A DNA stretch of 64,000 nt from assembly GCF_030815975.1 (NCBI RefSeq), contig NZ_JAUSXL010000002.1, forward strand, positions 1,736,001 through 1,800,000, given 5' to 3'. The translations under genes and the position numbers were made by a program. Under the pieces are notes generated by a model. The model worked only from the letters and a program-made list of their open reading frames with translations, searched no databases and was not told the origin of the DNA. Shown here one piece after another: positions 54,723 through 63,993 of this stretch. Origin of the DNA: Variovorax paradoxus. Lineage in GTDB: Bacteria > Pseudomonadota > Gammaproteobacteria > Burkholderiales > Burkholderiaceae_C. The first letter of the stretch is position 1. Each line of letters begins with the position of its first letter.

Positions 54723-56165
54723 TTGAAACTCTTTCAGCGCGCGCAGCGCTCCCTGTTCGGCGAGATCCTCGACTGGATGCTCACGCCGCTGCTGCTGCTG
54801 GTGCCGGTGAGCATCGGCGTGACGTGGCTGGTGGCGCAGGGCATTGCCAATGCGCCCTTCGACCGCGCGCTCGAATACAACGTGCAGACGCTGGCGCGGC
54901 TGGTCACGGTGCGGCAGGGGCAGACGCAATTCGTGCTGCCGCAGCCGGCGCGCGAGATCCTGCGGGCCGATGGCGCCGACCGCGTTTATTACCAGGTGCT
55001 CGACAGCCACGGTGCGCTGCTCAGCGGCGAGCCCGATGTGCCGCATCCCAACACCGACGAGCCCCCGGTCCCCGGCGTGGTCACGCTGCGAAACGGCGAG
55101 ATGCGCGGCAAGTCGGTTCGCGTGGCATCGCTGTGGCTCGCCGGCCCCGACAGCGAAGCGGAGCCGGCGCTGCTGCAGGTGGCCGAAACGCGCGAGAAGC
55201 AGTCGGTGCTGGCCACCGAGATCATCAAGGGCGTGCTGCTGCCGCAGTTCGCGATCCTGCCGCTGGCGGTGCTGCTGATCTGGCTGGCGCTGGTGCGCGG
55301 CATCAAGCCGCTGTCGGTGGTGGAGGCGCGCATCCGCGAGCGGCGCCCGGGGGACCTGAGCCCGCTGGACGAATCGTCGGTGCCGCTCGAAGTGGTGCCG
55401 CTGGTGTCTTCGGTGAACGAACTGCTCGACAAGCTCAACGATTCGATCCACACGCAAAAGCGCTTTCTGGCCGATGCGGCGCACCAGCTCAAGACGCCGC
55501 TCGCGGGCCTGCGCATGCAGGCCGACCTGGCGCAGCGCGAGGGCGCCAATGCCGACGAGCTCAAGCAGTCGCTCAAGCAGATCGGCCGCGCCAGCGTGCG
55601 CGCCACCCACACGGTGAACCAGCTGCTCTCGCTCGCGCGCGCCGAAAGCACCGGCGCCGGCACCGGCCGCCAGGCCTGCGACCTGGCGCGGCTCACCATC
55701 GAGGTGGTGCGCGAAGCGGTACCGCGCGCGATCGAGAAGCGCATCGACCTGGGCTACGACGGTGCCGAGGCGGGCGCGCCCGGCGTGGTGATCGAAGGCA
55801 ACCAGACCCTGCTGAAGGAGCTGGTGCGCAACCTGCTCGACAACGCGATCAACTACACGCCCTCGACCGCCGAGCGGACCGGCGTGATCACCGCGCGCGT
55901 GCTGGCCGACCCGTTCGGCCGCGTGGTGCTGCTGCAGGTGGAGGACAACGGGCCGGGCATTGCGGAAGCCGACCGCGAACTGGTGTTCGAGCCGTTCTAC
56001 CGCGTGCTCGGCAACGAGGCCGACGGCTCGGGGCTGGGCCTGCCGATCGTGCGCGAGATTGCCAACCAGCACCATGCACAGGTAAAGCTGGAAGATGCGC
56101 ATCCGGGCCGGCAGCCGCCGGGGGTGCGCTTCACGGTGCGCTTCGAGGGCGAAGCCGCGCCCTGA
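54723..56165 (+). CDS. Sensor histidine kinase (TctE/QseC-like)
   Basis: A 480-residue membrane kinase. Two helices (about residues 16-35 and 175-195) flank a periplasmic sensor region of the 2CSK_N type (NAPFDRALEYNVQTLARLVTVRQG). The H-box is AAHQLKTPLAGLRMQADLA (phospho-His near 256) and the ATPase domain has N (NLLDNAINYTP), G1 (VEDNGPGI), F (FEPFYRV) and G2 (GSGLGLPIVREIA). Start is TTG 54723 (LKLFQRAQRSLFGE), preceded by GGGGGCGAG; no ATG precedes the first helix in frame. It is transcribed with the response regulator. Confidence 0.94.
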   Translation: MKLFQRAQRSLFGEILDWMLTPLLLLVPVSIGVTWLVAQGIANAPFDRALEYNVQTLARLVTVRQGQTQFVLPQPAREILRADGADRVYYQVLDSHGALLSGEPDVPHPNTDEPPVPGVVTLRNGEMRGKSVRVASLWLAGPDSEAEPALLQVAETREKQSVLATEIIKGVLLPQFAILPLAVLLIWLALVRGIKPLSVVEARIRERRPGDLSPLDESSVPLEVVPLVSSVNELLDKLNDSIHTQKRFLADAAHQLKTPLAGLRMQADLAQREGANADELKQSLKQIGRASVRATHTVNQLLSLARAESTGAGTGRQACDLARLTIEVVREAVPRAIEKRIDLGYDGAEAGAPGVVIEGNQTLLKELVRNLLDNAINYTPSTAERTGVITARVLADPFGRVVLLQVEDNGPGIAEADRELVFEPFYRVLGNEADGSGLGLPIVREIANQHHAQVKLEDAHPGRQPPGVRFTVRFEGEAAP

Positions 56166-56177
56166 GGCGCAGCGCCT

Positions 56178-56366
56178 TCAAGGCGCGCCCTTGGCGTCCT
56201 TGCGGATCTGGAGCCACTCGGGGTGCACCTGGCGCGCGAGGCGCTGCGGTTCGCGCTCATTGAGGCTCGCAGGCGCCAGGCCGAAGCCGGCGAGATCGCC
56301 GCGCGACCACAGCCAGTAGCCGAGGTTGGCGATGAGCAGGGCAATGAGTACCAGGCGCAGCTTCAT
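56178..56366 (-). CDS. Short membrane protein resembling the N-terminus of a SPOR-domain protein
   Basis: A 62-residue protein: membrane helix KLRLVLIALLIANLGYWLWSRG and a short periplasmic tail with NEREPQRLARQVHPEWLQI. Comamonadaceae often encode, directly downstream of birA, a longer protein with this same start followed by a SPOR peptidoglycan-binding domain. Here the frame stops before any SPOR domain, so it may be a truncated remnant or a genuinely short version. It lies 11 bp after the birA stop on the same strand and is probably cotranscribed. This family assignment is from memory of that neighbourhood and is unverified. Confidence 0.65.
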   Translation of the reverse strand: MKLRLVLIALLIANLGYWLWSRGDLAGFGLAPASLNEREPQRLARQVHPEWLQIRKDAKGAP

Positions 56367-56377
56367 GGTGACCGGCC

Positions 56378-57202
56378 TCAGAACGCCATGCCGCGCGGGC
56401 GCACGCTGACTTCATCGCTCGAGATCAGCTGCAACCCGTCGGCCGTGCGCACCTGGAGCTCGCCGCCCCAGGCCACGCCTTCGCACAGGCCGAAGCCGCC
56501 GTCGCTGAGCTGAACCTCCCGGCCGCGCAACGCGTCGCGCGCGGCAAAGCGTTCGGCAAACGGCGCGAAGCCCTGCGCCTCGAAGGCCTGCACGCTGTGC
56601 ACCAGCGGTGCGGCCAGCTCGGCCAGCACCTCGGGCGCGGTGGCATCGGGGCGCCACTGGCGCAGCCAGGCCGGCGGGGTGCGCATGCCATCGGCTTCGC
56701 GCGGGCCGATGTTGATGCCGATGCCGATCACCAGGTAGCGCGGCGGGGCCGGCACGTCGGCACCGCCCGTGTGCGGCATGGCGGTTTCGATCAGGATGCC
56801 GGCCAGCTTGCGGTCGTTCACCCACAGGTCGTTGGGCCACTTGAGCGCGACCTTGGCCGCGCCCGTGGGATCGAGGCTTTCGGCCACGCTCACGCCCACG
56901 GCCAGCGAAAGGCCCGCCCAGTCGCGCGGCGCGAGCGGCAGGCCCAGCGAGAAGGTGAGGGAGGCGGCGCTTTTTTCTTCGCCCTGCTGCGCGCTCTGCC
57001 AGGGCCGCCCGAGCCGGCCGCGCCCGGCGGTCTGGCGCTCGGCCACCAGCAGGATCGGCTCGACACGTCCGGCGCGCGCGCGGCGCATTAGCTCGGTGTT
57101 GGTGGAGGCTATCTCGGCCACGGCCTCGACCGCAAAGCCGGGCAGCAGCGGCGCCACCGCCGCGGCGATCCGGTCTTCGAACCAGGCAGCCGTGGTGCTC
57201 AT
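56378..57202 (-). CDS. birA: Biotin--[acetyl-CoA-carboxylase] ligase
   Basis: A 274-residue biotin protein ligase. The biotinyl-AMP-binding loop is GRGRLGRPW (about residue 60), with STNTELMRRA before it and KWPNDLWVNDRKLAGILIE after it; the C-terminal SH3-like domain ends GLQLISSDEVSVR. There is no N-terminal helix-turn-helix, so this is a class I BirA without repressor function. It attaches biotin to the acetyl-CoA carboxylase carrier protein. It begins 2 bp after the SET-protein stop, on the same strand. Confidence 0.94.
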   Translation of the reverse strand: MSTTAAWFEDRIAAAVAPLLPGFAVEAVAEIASTNTELMRRARAGRVEPILLVAERQTAGRGRLGRPWQSAQQGEEKSAASLTFSLGLPLAPRDWAGLSLAVGVSVAESLDPTGAAKVALKWPNDLWVNDRKLAGILIETAMPHTGGADVPAPPRYLVIGIGINIGPREADGMRTPPAWLRQWRPDATAPEVLAELAAPLVHSVQAFEAQGFAPFAERFAARDALRGREVQLSDGGFGLCEGVAWGGELQVRTADGLQLISSDEVSVRPRGMAF

Positions 57203-57204
57203 GT

Positions 57205-57846
57205 TCAGGCCTTGCCGGCCTCGTCCTTCTTGGACTTCTTTTTTTCCGGCTTCTTTTCGGCCTTCTTTTCAGTTTTCTTTTCGGCCTTCTTGTCCGCCTT
57301 TTTGGCTTCCTTTTTCTCGGCCTTTTTCTTGTCGGCCTTCTTCCTGGCCTTTTTCTTCTTTTTCTTTTCCTCGTCTTCGTCCTTGGGCGTCAGCAGCGTG
57401 CCGCGGCAATTCTCGGAGCCGCACCAGCAGGGGAATTCGGACAGCAGCTTCGGCGTGTAGGGCTCGTCGATGATCAGGCCGTAGTCGTAGTTGAGCTCTT
57501 CTCCTGCAGCAATGTTGCGCAGCGCCTTGATATAAACGCGCCCATCGATCTCGTCGGCCTCGCAGTTCGGTTCGCACGAATGATTGATCCAGCGCGCGGC
57601 GTTGCCCTTGACGTTGCCGTCGATCACCCGCCCGTCGTCGATGTGGAAGTAGAAGGTGTGGTTCGGCTGGGCCGGGTCGTGCGGATGGCGGCGCAGCGCC
57701 TCTTTCCAGTTGATGACCTCGCCCTTGTATTCGATCAGCGTCTCGCCTTCCGCCAGGTCCTGGACGGCGAACACGCCGTTGCCGTGGACGGTGGAGCGCC
57801 GCGTCTGAATGCGGCGGCCGCCGGAAAGTGGGGATTTGGAAGGCAT
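57205..57846 (-). CDS. SET domain protein with lysine-rich C-terminal tail
   Basis: A 213-residue protein. A SET lysine-methyltransferase domain occupies about residues 12-135, with the AdoMet-binding and pseudoknot motifs: HGNGVFAVQDLAEGETLIEY, WINHSCEPNCEADE, and GEELNYDYG, then a post-SET Cys cluster (CWCGSENCRG). After residue 155 an almost pure Lys/Glu/Ala/Asp tail of KKAEKK-type repeats follows, like a histone-H1 tail; such a tail could bind nucleic acid or be a self-methylation target. Substrate unknown. It is upstream of birA and divergent from topB (which has a similar basic tail). Confidence 0.92.
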   Translation of the reverse strand: MPSKSPLSGGRRIQTRRSTVHGNGVFAVQDLAEGETLIEYKGEVINWKEALRRHPHDPAQPNHTFYFHIDDGRVIDGNVKGNAARWINHSCEPNCEADEIDGRVYIKALRNIAAGEELNYDYGLIIDEPYTPKLLSEFPCWCGSENCRGTLLTPKDEDEEKKKKKKARKKADKKKAEKKEAKKADKKAEKKTEKKAEKKPEKKKSKKDEAGKA

Positions 57847-57922
57847 CGCCGAAGTCTGTTAGGTTGAATATGCACACATGCGCGTGTGCGCGTGCGCACA
57901 CGCGGGAAGCCGCAGATTGTAT

Positions 57923-58003
57923 GTGGCCCCCACGCTCCCGCACTGCGTGTCGTCGCTGCCCCCCGAGGGGGCCGCAGGCCGCCTTGGGGCGGCCCGGCGC
58001 CGG
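57923..58003 (+). repeat. Palindromic repeat element, copy 2, upstream of topB
   Basis: This approx. 80-bp segment matches 7083-7168 in glnE with few changes: shared blocks include TGGCCCCCACGCTC, CGCTGCCCCCCGAGGGGG and CCTTGGGGCGGCCCGGC. It holds two hairpins (CCCCCCGAGGGGG and GGCCGCC-TTGG-GGCGGCC) and lies about 30-110 bp before the topB ATG, where hairpins could influence transcription or the mRNA leader. Confidence 0.8.
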
Positions 58004-58031
58004 CCTGAGAACTCTTGTTTAGGAATTGTTG

Positions 58032-60980
58032 ATGAAGACCTTGGTAATCGCAGAAAAGCCGTCGGTGGCACAGGACATCGTCCGTGCACTCACGCCGGTG
58101 GCCGGCAAGTTCGACAAACATGACGAGCATTTCGAGAACGACAGCTATGTCGTGACCAGCGCTGTCGGCCACCTGGTCGAAATCCAGGCGCCCGAGGAGT
58201 TCGACGTCAAGCGGGGCAAGTGGAGCTTCGCGAACCTGCCGGTGATTCCGCCCCACTTCGACCTGAAGCCGGTCGACAAGACGAAGACGCGCCTGAACGC
58301 CGTGGTCAAGCAGGCCAAGCGCAAGGACGTGACGCAGCTCATCAACGCCTGCGACGCGGGCCGCGAGGGCGAGCTGATCTTCCGCCTGATCGAGCAGTAC
58401 GCGGGCGGCAAGACCGGCCTGAACAAGCCCGTGAAGCGCCTGTGGCTGCAGTCGATGACGCCGCAGGCCATCCGTGACGGCTTCGACGCGCTGCGCACCG
58501 AAAAGCAGATGCAGGGCCTGGCCGATGCCGCGCGTTCGCGCTCCGAGGCCGACTGGCTGGTGGGCATCAACGGCACGCGCGCCATGACGGCCTTCAATTC
58601 GCGCGACGGCGGTTTCTTTCTGACGACGGTGGGCCGCGTTCAGACGCCCACGCTGTCGGTGGTGGTCGAGCGCGAGGAAAAAATCCGCAAGTTCGTGAGC
58701 CGCGACTACTGGGAAATCCACGGCGCGTTCCAGGCCGAGGCCGGCCAGTACCCGGGCAAGTGGTTCGACGCCAACTTCAAGAAGCCGCCGCCCGGCCCCG
58801 ACGGCGTGGCCGACGCGGAGATCCGCGCCGACCGCGTGTGGAGCGAGCGCGAGGCGCGCGAGATCGCCGATGCGGCGCGTGGCAAGCCCGCCACCGTGAC
58901 CGAGGAAAGCAAGCCCACCACCCAGGCCTCGCCGATGCTGTTCGACCTGACCTCGCTGCAGCGCGAGGCCAACGGCCGCTTCGGCTTCTCGGCCAAGACC
59001 ACGCTGGCGCTGGCGCAGAGCCTGTACGAACGCCACAAGGCGCTGACCTATCCGCGGACCGACTCTCGCGCGCTGCCCGAGGACTACCTGCCGGTGGTGA
59101 AGGACACCATGAAGATGCTCGCCGACAGCGGCATGAAGCACCTCGCGCCCTTCGCGCAGCAGGCGGTCGATGGCAGCTACGTGAAACCGAACAGGCGCAT
59201 CTTCGACAACGCCAAGGTGTCGGACCACTTCGCCATCATTCCCACGCTGCAGGCGCCCAGCGGCCTCTCCGACGCCGAGCAGAAGCTCTACGACTTCGTG
59301 GTGCGCCGCTTCATGTCGGTGTTCTTCCCGAGCGCCGAATTCCAGGTGACCACCCGCATCAGCACGGTGGAAACCGGCGGCAGGAAGTACCCCTTCCGCA
59401 GCGACGGCAAGGTGCTGGTCAAGCCGGGCTGGCTGGCCATCTGGGGCAAGGAAGCCATCAGCGACGACGACGAGAAGGACGGCAAGAACCTGGTGGTGGT
59501 GAAGCCGGGCGAGACGGTGAAGACCGAATCGGCCGACCTGAAGGCGCTGAAGACCCGGCCGCCCGCGCGCTATTCGGAAGCCACGCTGCTGGGCGCCATG
59601 GAAGGCGCCGGCAAGACCATCGACGACGACGAGCTGCGCGAGGCCATGCAGGAAAAAGGCCTGGGCACGCCAGCCACGCGCGCGGCCACCATCGAAGGCC
59701 TGATCACCGAAAAGTACATGCTGCGCGAAGGCCGCGAGCTGATCCCGACCGCCAAGGCCTTCCAGCTCATGACGCTGCTGCGCGGCCTGGGCGTGGAAGA
59801 ACTCTCCAAGGCCGAGCTCACGGGCGAATGGGAATACAAGCTCGCGCAGATGGAGAAGGGCGCGCTGAGCCGCGACGCCTTCATGCGCGAGATCGCCGAG
59901 ATGACGCAGCACATCGTCAAGAAGGCGAAGGAATACGACCGCGACACCGTGCCGGGCGACTACACGACGCTTTCCACACCATGCCCCAACTGCGGCGGCG
60001 TGGTGAAGGAGAACTACCGCCGCTACGGCTGCGTCGGCAAGAGCGGCGCGGGCGAGGACGCCTGCGGCTTCTCGTTCGGCAAGTCGCCGGCCGGGCGCAC
60101 CTTCGAGGTGGCCGAGGCCGAGGCGCTCGTGCGCGACAAGCACATCGGCCCGCTGGAAGGCTTCCGATCCAAGGCCGGCTGGCCCTTCACCTCCGAGATC
60201 ATCCTGAAGTACGACGAGGAAGCGAAGAACTGGAAGCTGGAGTTCGACTTCGGCGACGACAAGAACGGCGACACCGGCGAGATCGTCGACTTCAGCGAGC
60301 AGGACACGGTGGGCCCGTGCCCGGTCTGCGGCGCACCGGTGTTCGAGCACGGCAGCAACTACGTCTGCGAGAAGTCGGTGCCCACCACCGCGCAGCCGAC
60401 GCCCAGCTGCACCTTCAAGACCGGCAAGATCATCCTGCAGCAGCCGGTGGAGCGCGCGCAGATGGAAAAGCTGCTGGCCACCGGCAAGACCGACCTGCTC
60501 GACAAGTTCGTGAGCATGCGCACGCGCCGCGCCTTCAAGGCCTTCCTGACGTGGAACGCCGAGGAGGGCAAGGTGACCTTCGAATTCGCGCCGCGCGAAG
60601 GCGGCAGCAAGTTCCCGCCGCGCAAGACCTTCGGCAAGGCCGCGCCGGCGGGCAAGACCGCGGCGGCCAAGAAGGTGGCGGCGAAGAAGACGCCCGCCGC
60701 CAAGAAGGCGCCGGCCGCGAAGAAAGCCGCCGCGCCGCGCAAGCCCGGCGCGGGCCTGAAGCCCAGCGACTCGCTGGCTGCGGTGATCGGCGCCGAACCG
60801 GTGGCGCGCACCGAGGTCATCAAGAAGCTCTGGGACTACATCAAGGCCAATGGCCTGCAGGACGCGACCAACAAGCGCGCGATCAATGCCGACGCCAAGC
60901 TCAAGCCGGTGTTCGGCAAGGACCAGGTGACGATGTTCGAGCTCGCGGGCATCGTGGGCAAGCACCTGTCGGCGCCATGA
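58032..60980 (+). CDS. topB: DNA topoisomerase III with basic linker and C-terminal SWIB domain
   Basis: A 982-residue type IA topoisomerase. The TOPRIM domain ([33 protein letters not shown]) and the active-site Tyr ([16 protein letters not shown]) are intact. Two C-terminal zinc-ribbon-like Cys groups follow ([23 protein letters not shown]). From about residue 870 the chain turns into an AAKKxPAAKK-type basic linker, then from about 905 to the end a SWIB/MDM2-like domain ([53 protein letters not shown]). AGGAA precedes ATG 58032; TTG 58026 and 58029 are in frame but lack a better site. The stop overlaps the next gene by 4 bp. Confidence 0.95.
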   Translation: MKTLVIAEKPSVAQDIVRALTPVAGKFDKHDEHFENDSYVVTSAVGHLVEIQAPEEFDVKRGKWSFANLPVIPPHFDLKPVDKTKTRLNAVVKQAKRKDVTQLINACDAGREGELIFRLIEQYAGGKTGLNKPVKRLWLQSMTPQAIRDGFDALRTEKQMQGLADAARSRSEADWLVGINGTRAMTAFNSRDGGFFLTTVGRVQTPTLSVVVEREEKIRKFVSRDYWEIHGAFQAEAGQYPGKWFDANFKKPPPGPDGVADAEIRADRVWSEREAREIADAARGKPATVTEESKPTTQASPMLFDLTSLQREANGRFGFSAKTTLALAQSLYERHKALTYPRTDSRALPEDYLPVVKDTMKMLADSGMKHLAPFAQQAVDGSYVKPNRRIFDNAKVSDHFAIIPTLQAPSGLSDAEQKLYDFVVRRFMSVFFPSAEFQVTTRISTVETGGRKYPFRSDGKVLVKPGWLAIWGKEAISDDDEKDGKNLVVVKPGETVKTESADLKALKTRPPARYSEATLLGAMEGAGKTIDDDELREAMQEKGLGTPATRAATIEGLITEKYMLREGRELIPTAKAFQLMTLLRGLGVEELSKAELTGEWEYKLAQMEKGALSRDAFMREIAEMTQHIVKKAKEYDRDTVPGDYTTLSTPCPNCGGVVKENYRRYGCVGKSGAGEDACGFSFGKSPAGRTFEVAEAEALVRDKHIGPLEGFRSKAGWPFTSEIILKYDEEAKNWKLEFDFGDDKNGDTGEIVDFSEQDTVGPCPVCGAPVFEHGSNYVCEKSVPTTAQPTPSCTFKTGKIILQQPVERAQMEKLLATGKTDLLDKFVSMRTRRAFKAFLTWNAEEGKVTFEFAPREGGSKFPPRKTFGKAAPAGKTAAAKKVAAKKTPAAKKAPAAKKAAAPRKPGAGLKPSDSLAAVIGAEPVARTEVIKKLWDYIKANGLQDATNKRAINADAKLKPVFGKDQVTMFELAGIVGKHLSAP

Positions 60981-61975
60981 GGGCCGGGCGCAGGCGTTTC
61001 GCCGCTGGCCTGGCGGCCGGCACCGCGGCATTGCTGCTTGCCGGCACGGCCGGCCTGGCGCAGGCCGCGGCATGGCCCGACCGGCCCGTGAAGCTGGTGG
61101 TGCCGTTCCCGCCCGGGCAGGCCACCGACATCTTCGCGCGCGCACTGGCCGAGCAGCTCGGCAAGCGGCTGGGCCAGCCGGTGATCGTGGACAACAAGGC
61201 CGGCGCCGGCAGCAACATCGGCACCGAGTTCGTGGTGCGCTCGCCGGCCGACGGCTACACGCTGGTGGTGGCGGGCAGCGCGATGGCGGTGAACCAGACG
61301 CTCTATGCCAAGCCGGGCTTCGATCCGCGCAAGGACTTGGTGGGCATCTCGCTCATCGCCACGGTGCCGCTGGTGTTCCTGGCCACGCCCGAAAGCGGCA
61401 TCCGCAGCATGGCCGAGCTGGCCGCACGGGCCAAGGCCGAGCCCGGCCGGCTGAGCTATGCGAGCGCCGGCATCGGCGGCACGCAGCATCTGTCGGGCGA
61501 GATGTTCAAGTCGGCCGCGCATGTGTTCATCACCCACATTCCGTACCGCGGCAGCGGGCCGGCGCAGTCGGACTTCCTGGGCAACCAGATTCCGCTGATG
61601 GTCGATTCGGTGACGGCCGCGCTGCCGCACATCAAGTCGGGCAGGGCGGTTGCACTGGCGGTGACTTCGGCCAAACGCTCCTCACAGCTGCCTGACGTAC
61701 CCACCGTGCGCGAAAGCGGCGTGGCCGGCACCAGGGACTTCGAGGCCGTGGGCTGGCTCGGCCTGATGGCGCCGCGCGGCACGCCGGCCGAGATCACGGC
61801 GCGGTTGAACCAGGAAGTGACCGAGATCCTGAAGAGCGAGCAGATGGCGCGCTTCATCCGCGACCGCGGTTCGGAGCCCGCGCCCACCACGGGCGCCGAG
61901 TTCGACCGTTTCGTGGCGAACGAGATCCAGCGCTGGGGCGGCGCGGTGAAGGCGTCGGGCGCCAAGCCCGAGTAG
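60977..61975 (+). CDS. Bug/TctC family substrate-binding protein
   Basis: A 332-residue exported receptor. The signal peptide is [20 protein letters not shown] to LAQAAA; the mature chain has [37 protein letters not shown] and [18 protein letters not shown]. The ATG at 60977 overlaps the topB stop, so it is translated with topB although the functions look unrelated; read-through transcription or a chance abutment are both possible. It is convergent with the LysR gene, with 13 bp between stops. Ligand unknown. Confidence 0.92.
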   Translation: MRAGRRRFAAGLAAGTAALLLAGTAGLAQAAAWPDRPVKLVVPFPPGQATDIFARALAEQLGKRLGQPVIVDNKAGAGSNIGTEFVVRSPADGYTLVVAGSAMAVNQTLYAKPGFDPRKDLVGISLIATVPLVFLATPESGIRSMAELAARAKAEPGRLSYASAGIGGTQHLSGEMFKSAAHVFITHIPYRGSGPAQSDFLGNQIPLMVDSVTAALPHIKSGRAVALAVTSAKRSSQLPDVPTVRESGVAGTRDFEAVGWLGLMAPRGTPAEITARLNQEVTEILKSEQMARFIRDRGSEPAPTTGAEFDRFVANEIQRWGGAVKASGAKPE

Positions 61976-61988
61976 CCCACGGCGCCGG

Positions 61989-62915
61989 TCAGGCGAGGAC
62001 CGGCGACGTTTCCTCCGCGCTGCGGTCGGCATCCGCCAGCAGCCAGCGACGAAAGTGGTCGAGCGTGGCCAGTTGCCCGCGGCCCTCGGGGTAGCAGAAC
62101 CAGTAGCCCTGGTCGCCGCGGTAGCCGCCGTCCGGCAGCGGCTCGTCCACGAGCCCCGAAGCGATCTCGTCCTGCACCAGGCAGCGCGGCACCAGTGCCA
62201 CGCCCATGCCCACCATTACCGCGCGGATCATGGTCTGGAACTGGTCGAACTGCGGGCCTGCGAGCGGATCGAGCCCGCGCACGCCGTGCGCCTCGCTCCA
62301 CTGCAGCCACGATTGCGGCACCGTCACGTGGCGCAGCAGGGTGCAGCGCGCCACGTCCTGCGGCGTGCGGATGGCGGCTTCGGCCAGCTCCGCGCGCGGC
62401 GCGATCAGCGCCACGTCCCGCCCGGCGAGGTAATGCGAGCGCGCACCGGGCCAGTGGCCGTCGCCGAACAAAATGGCGCAGTCGAGCTCGGGCCGCTCGA
62501 AGTCGTAGCCATGCACGAAGGGGACGAAATGCAGCGTGATCTGGGGATGCAGGCGCTGGAAGTCGGGCAGGCGCGGAATCAGCCACTTGGCGCCGAAGGT
62601 GGGCAGGGTGGACAGGTGCAGCGCGCCGCCGCCGTCGCCGCTGGTGATGAGTTCCAGCGTGGCCGCCTCCAGCTGCGCGAGCACGGCGCGCACGGCCTTC
62701 TCGTAGCGCTCGCCCGCGGGCGTGAGCGCCAGGCGCTTGCGGCTGCGCTCGAACAGCGGCGCGCCGATCCAGCGCTCCAGCTCCTGCACCTGCTTGCTGA
62801 CCGCGCCCTGCGTCAGGTGCAGCGCCTCGGCAGCGCGCGAGACACCGCCGAAGCGCACCACGGTCGAAAAGGCGCGCAGCAGGTTCAGGGGCGGGTTGAG
62901 GCGGCGGAGCGACAT
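61989..62915 (-). CDS. LysR family transcriptional regulator (GcvA-like)
   Basis: A 308-residue LTTR. The N-terminal winged helix is LNLLRAFSTVVRFGGVSRAAEALHLTQGAVSKQVQELERWIGAPLF, typical of the GcvA/AmpR branch, followed by the periplasmic-binding-like effector domain from about residue 90. It is divergent from a Bug-receptor gene (start 63028) with a perfect 7-7-7 palindrome between, so it likely controls that gene and itself in response to a carboxylate. Start ATG 62915 (MSLRRLNPP) fits the family; an upstream ATG at 62942 would run over the operator. Confidence 0.92.
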   Translation of the reverse strand: MSLRRLNPPLNLLRAFSTVVRFGGVSRAAEALHLTQGAVSKQVQELERWIGAPLFERSRKRLALTPAGERYEKAVRAVLAQLEAATLELITSGDGGGALHLSTLPTFGAKWLIPRLPDFQRLHPQITLHFVPFVHGYDFERPELDCAILFGDGHWPGARSHYLAGRDVALIAPRAELAEAAIRTPQDVARCTLLRHVTVPQSWLQWSEAHGVRGLDPLAGPQFDQFQTMIRAVMVGMGVALVPRCLVQDEIASGLVDEPLPDGGYRGDQGYWFCYPEGRGQLATLDHFRRWLLADADRSAEETSPVLA

Positions 62916-62932
62916 GGCTGGATGCCCATTAA

Positions 62933-62953
62933 AACATTCCAAATCAGAATGTT
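62933..62953. promoter_or_regulatory. LysR-type operator between lysR and the Bug gene
   Basis: AACATTC-N7-GAATGTT, a perfect 7-bp inverted repeat with 7-bp spacer and an internal T-N11-A LTTR signature (62937/62949). It is 18 bp upstream of the LysR start and 75 bp upstream of the Bug start. Confidence 0.8.
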
Positions 62954-63027
62954 AGCTGGTCTATCCTTTGCTTCAAGCAATGCAGCAACTCTTGCTTCAT
63001 TACTTCCGTCTCATTGGAAAAACCCCC

Positions 63028-63993
63028 ATGCAACGTCGTCATCTTCTTTCCGCCCTGGCCGCTGTTTCTGTCGCTCCTGGAATATCCTTTGCCCAGCAGG
63101 GCAAGCCGATCCGCATGATCGTGCCCTTCCCGCCCGGCGGCGCCACCGACATCACGGCGCGCGTGCTGTCGGAGCCGCTGGCCAAGATCCTCCAGCAGCC
63201 CGTGGTCATCGACAACCGCGCCGGTGCCGGCGGCTCCATCGGCATGGCCGAAGTGGCCCGCTCCGCGCCGGATGGCCTCTCTTTCGGCGTGGCCACGCTC
63301 TCCACGCATGGCGTGAACCCGGCCGTGTACCAGAAGCTGCCCTACGACCCCGTCAAGGGCTTTGTTGCCGTGACGGAGCTGGTGAAGGCGCCGGGCGTGG
63401 TCGTCATCAACCCGCGGGTGCTGCCGGTGCAGAGCTTCGCGGAACTCGTGAAGTACCTGAAGGCCAATCCGGGCAAGGTGTCGTATGCATCGCCGGGCAA
63501 CGGCACCATCGGCCACATGTGGGGCGAACTCTTCAAGAGCAGCACCGGAACCTCGATGGTGCACATCCCCTATCGCGGTGCGGGCCCGGCCATCAACGAC
63601 GTGCTCGCGGGCGAGGTGCCGGTGTACTTCGACCAGGTGGCTTCTTCGCTGCCGCACGTGAAGGCGGGCAAGCTCAAGGCGCTGGCCGTGTCCTGGAGCA
63701 GCCGGCTCGACGTGCTGCCCGAGGTGCCGACCTACCGCGAGCTCGGCTATCCGGCCAACAACGATCCGTCGTGGTTCGGGCTGGTGGCGCCCGCCGGCAC
63801 GCCGGCCGACATCGCGCTGCGCATGCAGCAGGCCGTGGCCACGGCGCTGAAGGACGCCTCGGTGCGCGAGCGTCTGGCGCTGCAGGGGCTCTATGCGTCG
63901 GGCACCACGCCGGCCGAGTTCACCAAGCAGATCGACAGCGAGATCGAGAAGATGAAGAAGGTTGCCGCCTTCGCTCGCATCCGATTGGACTGA
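63028..63993 (+). CDS. Bug/TctC family substrate-binding protein, LysR-linked
   Basis: A 321-residue exported receptor. Signal peptide MQRRHLLSALAAVSVAPGISFAQQ; ligand-binding blocks IRMIVPFPPGGATDITARV, IDNRAGAGGSIGMAEVARSAPDG and HIPYRGAGPAINDVLAG. GGAAA lies about 9 bp before ATG 63028; an ATG at 62968 would give an untypical N-terminal extension. It is divergent from the LysR regulator and the only other gene in view at this end of the window. No TctAB membrane genes are seen. Confidence 0.92.
   Translation: MQRRHLLSALAAVSVAPGISFAQQGKPIRMIVPFPPGGATDITARVLSEPLAKILQQPVVIDNRAGAGGSIGMAEVARSAPDGLSFGVATLSTHGVNPAVYQKLPYDPVKGFVAVTELVKAPGVVVINPRVLPVQSFAELVKYLKANPGKVSYASPGNGTIGHMWGELFKSSTGTSMVHIPYRGAGPAINDVLAGEVPVYFDQVASSLPHVKAGKLKALAVSWSSRLDVLPEVPTYRELGYPANNDPSWFGLVAPAGTPADIALRMQQAVATALKDASVRERLALQGLYASGTTPAEFTKQIDSEIEKMKKVAAFARIRLD

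Noticed and set aside
57205..57450. Plus-strand Phe/Ser-rich frame opposite the lysine-rich SET tail
   Set aside because: It is the reverse reading of AAG/AAA lysine codons and not a real protein.
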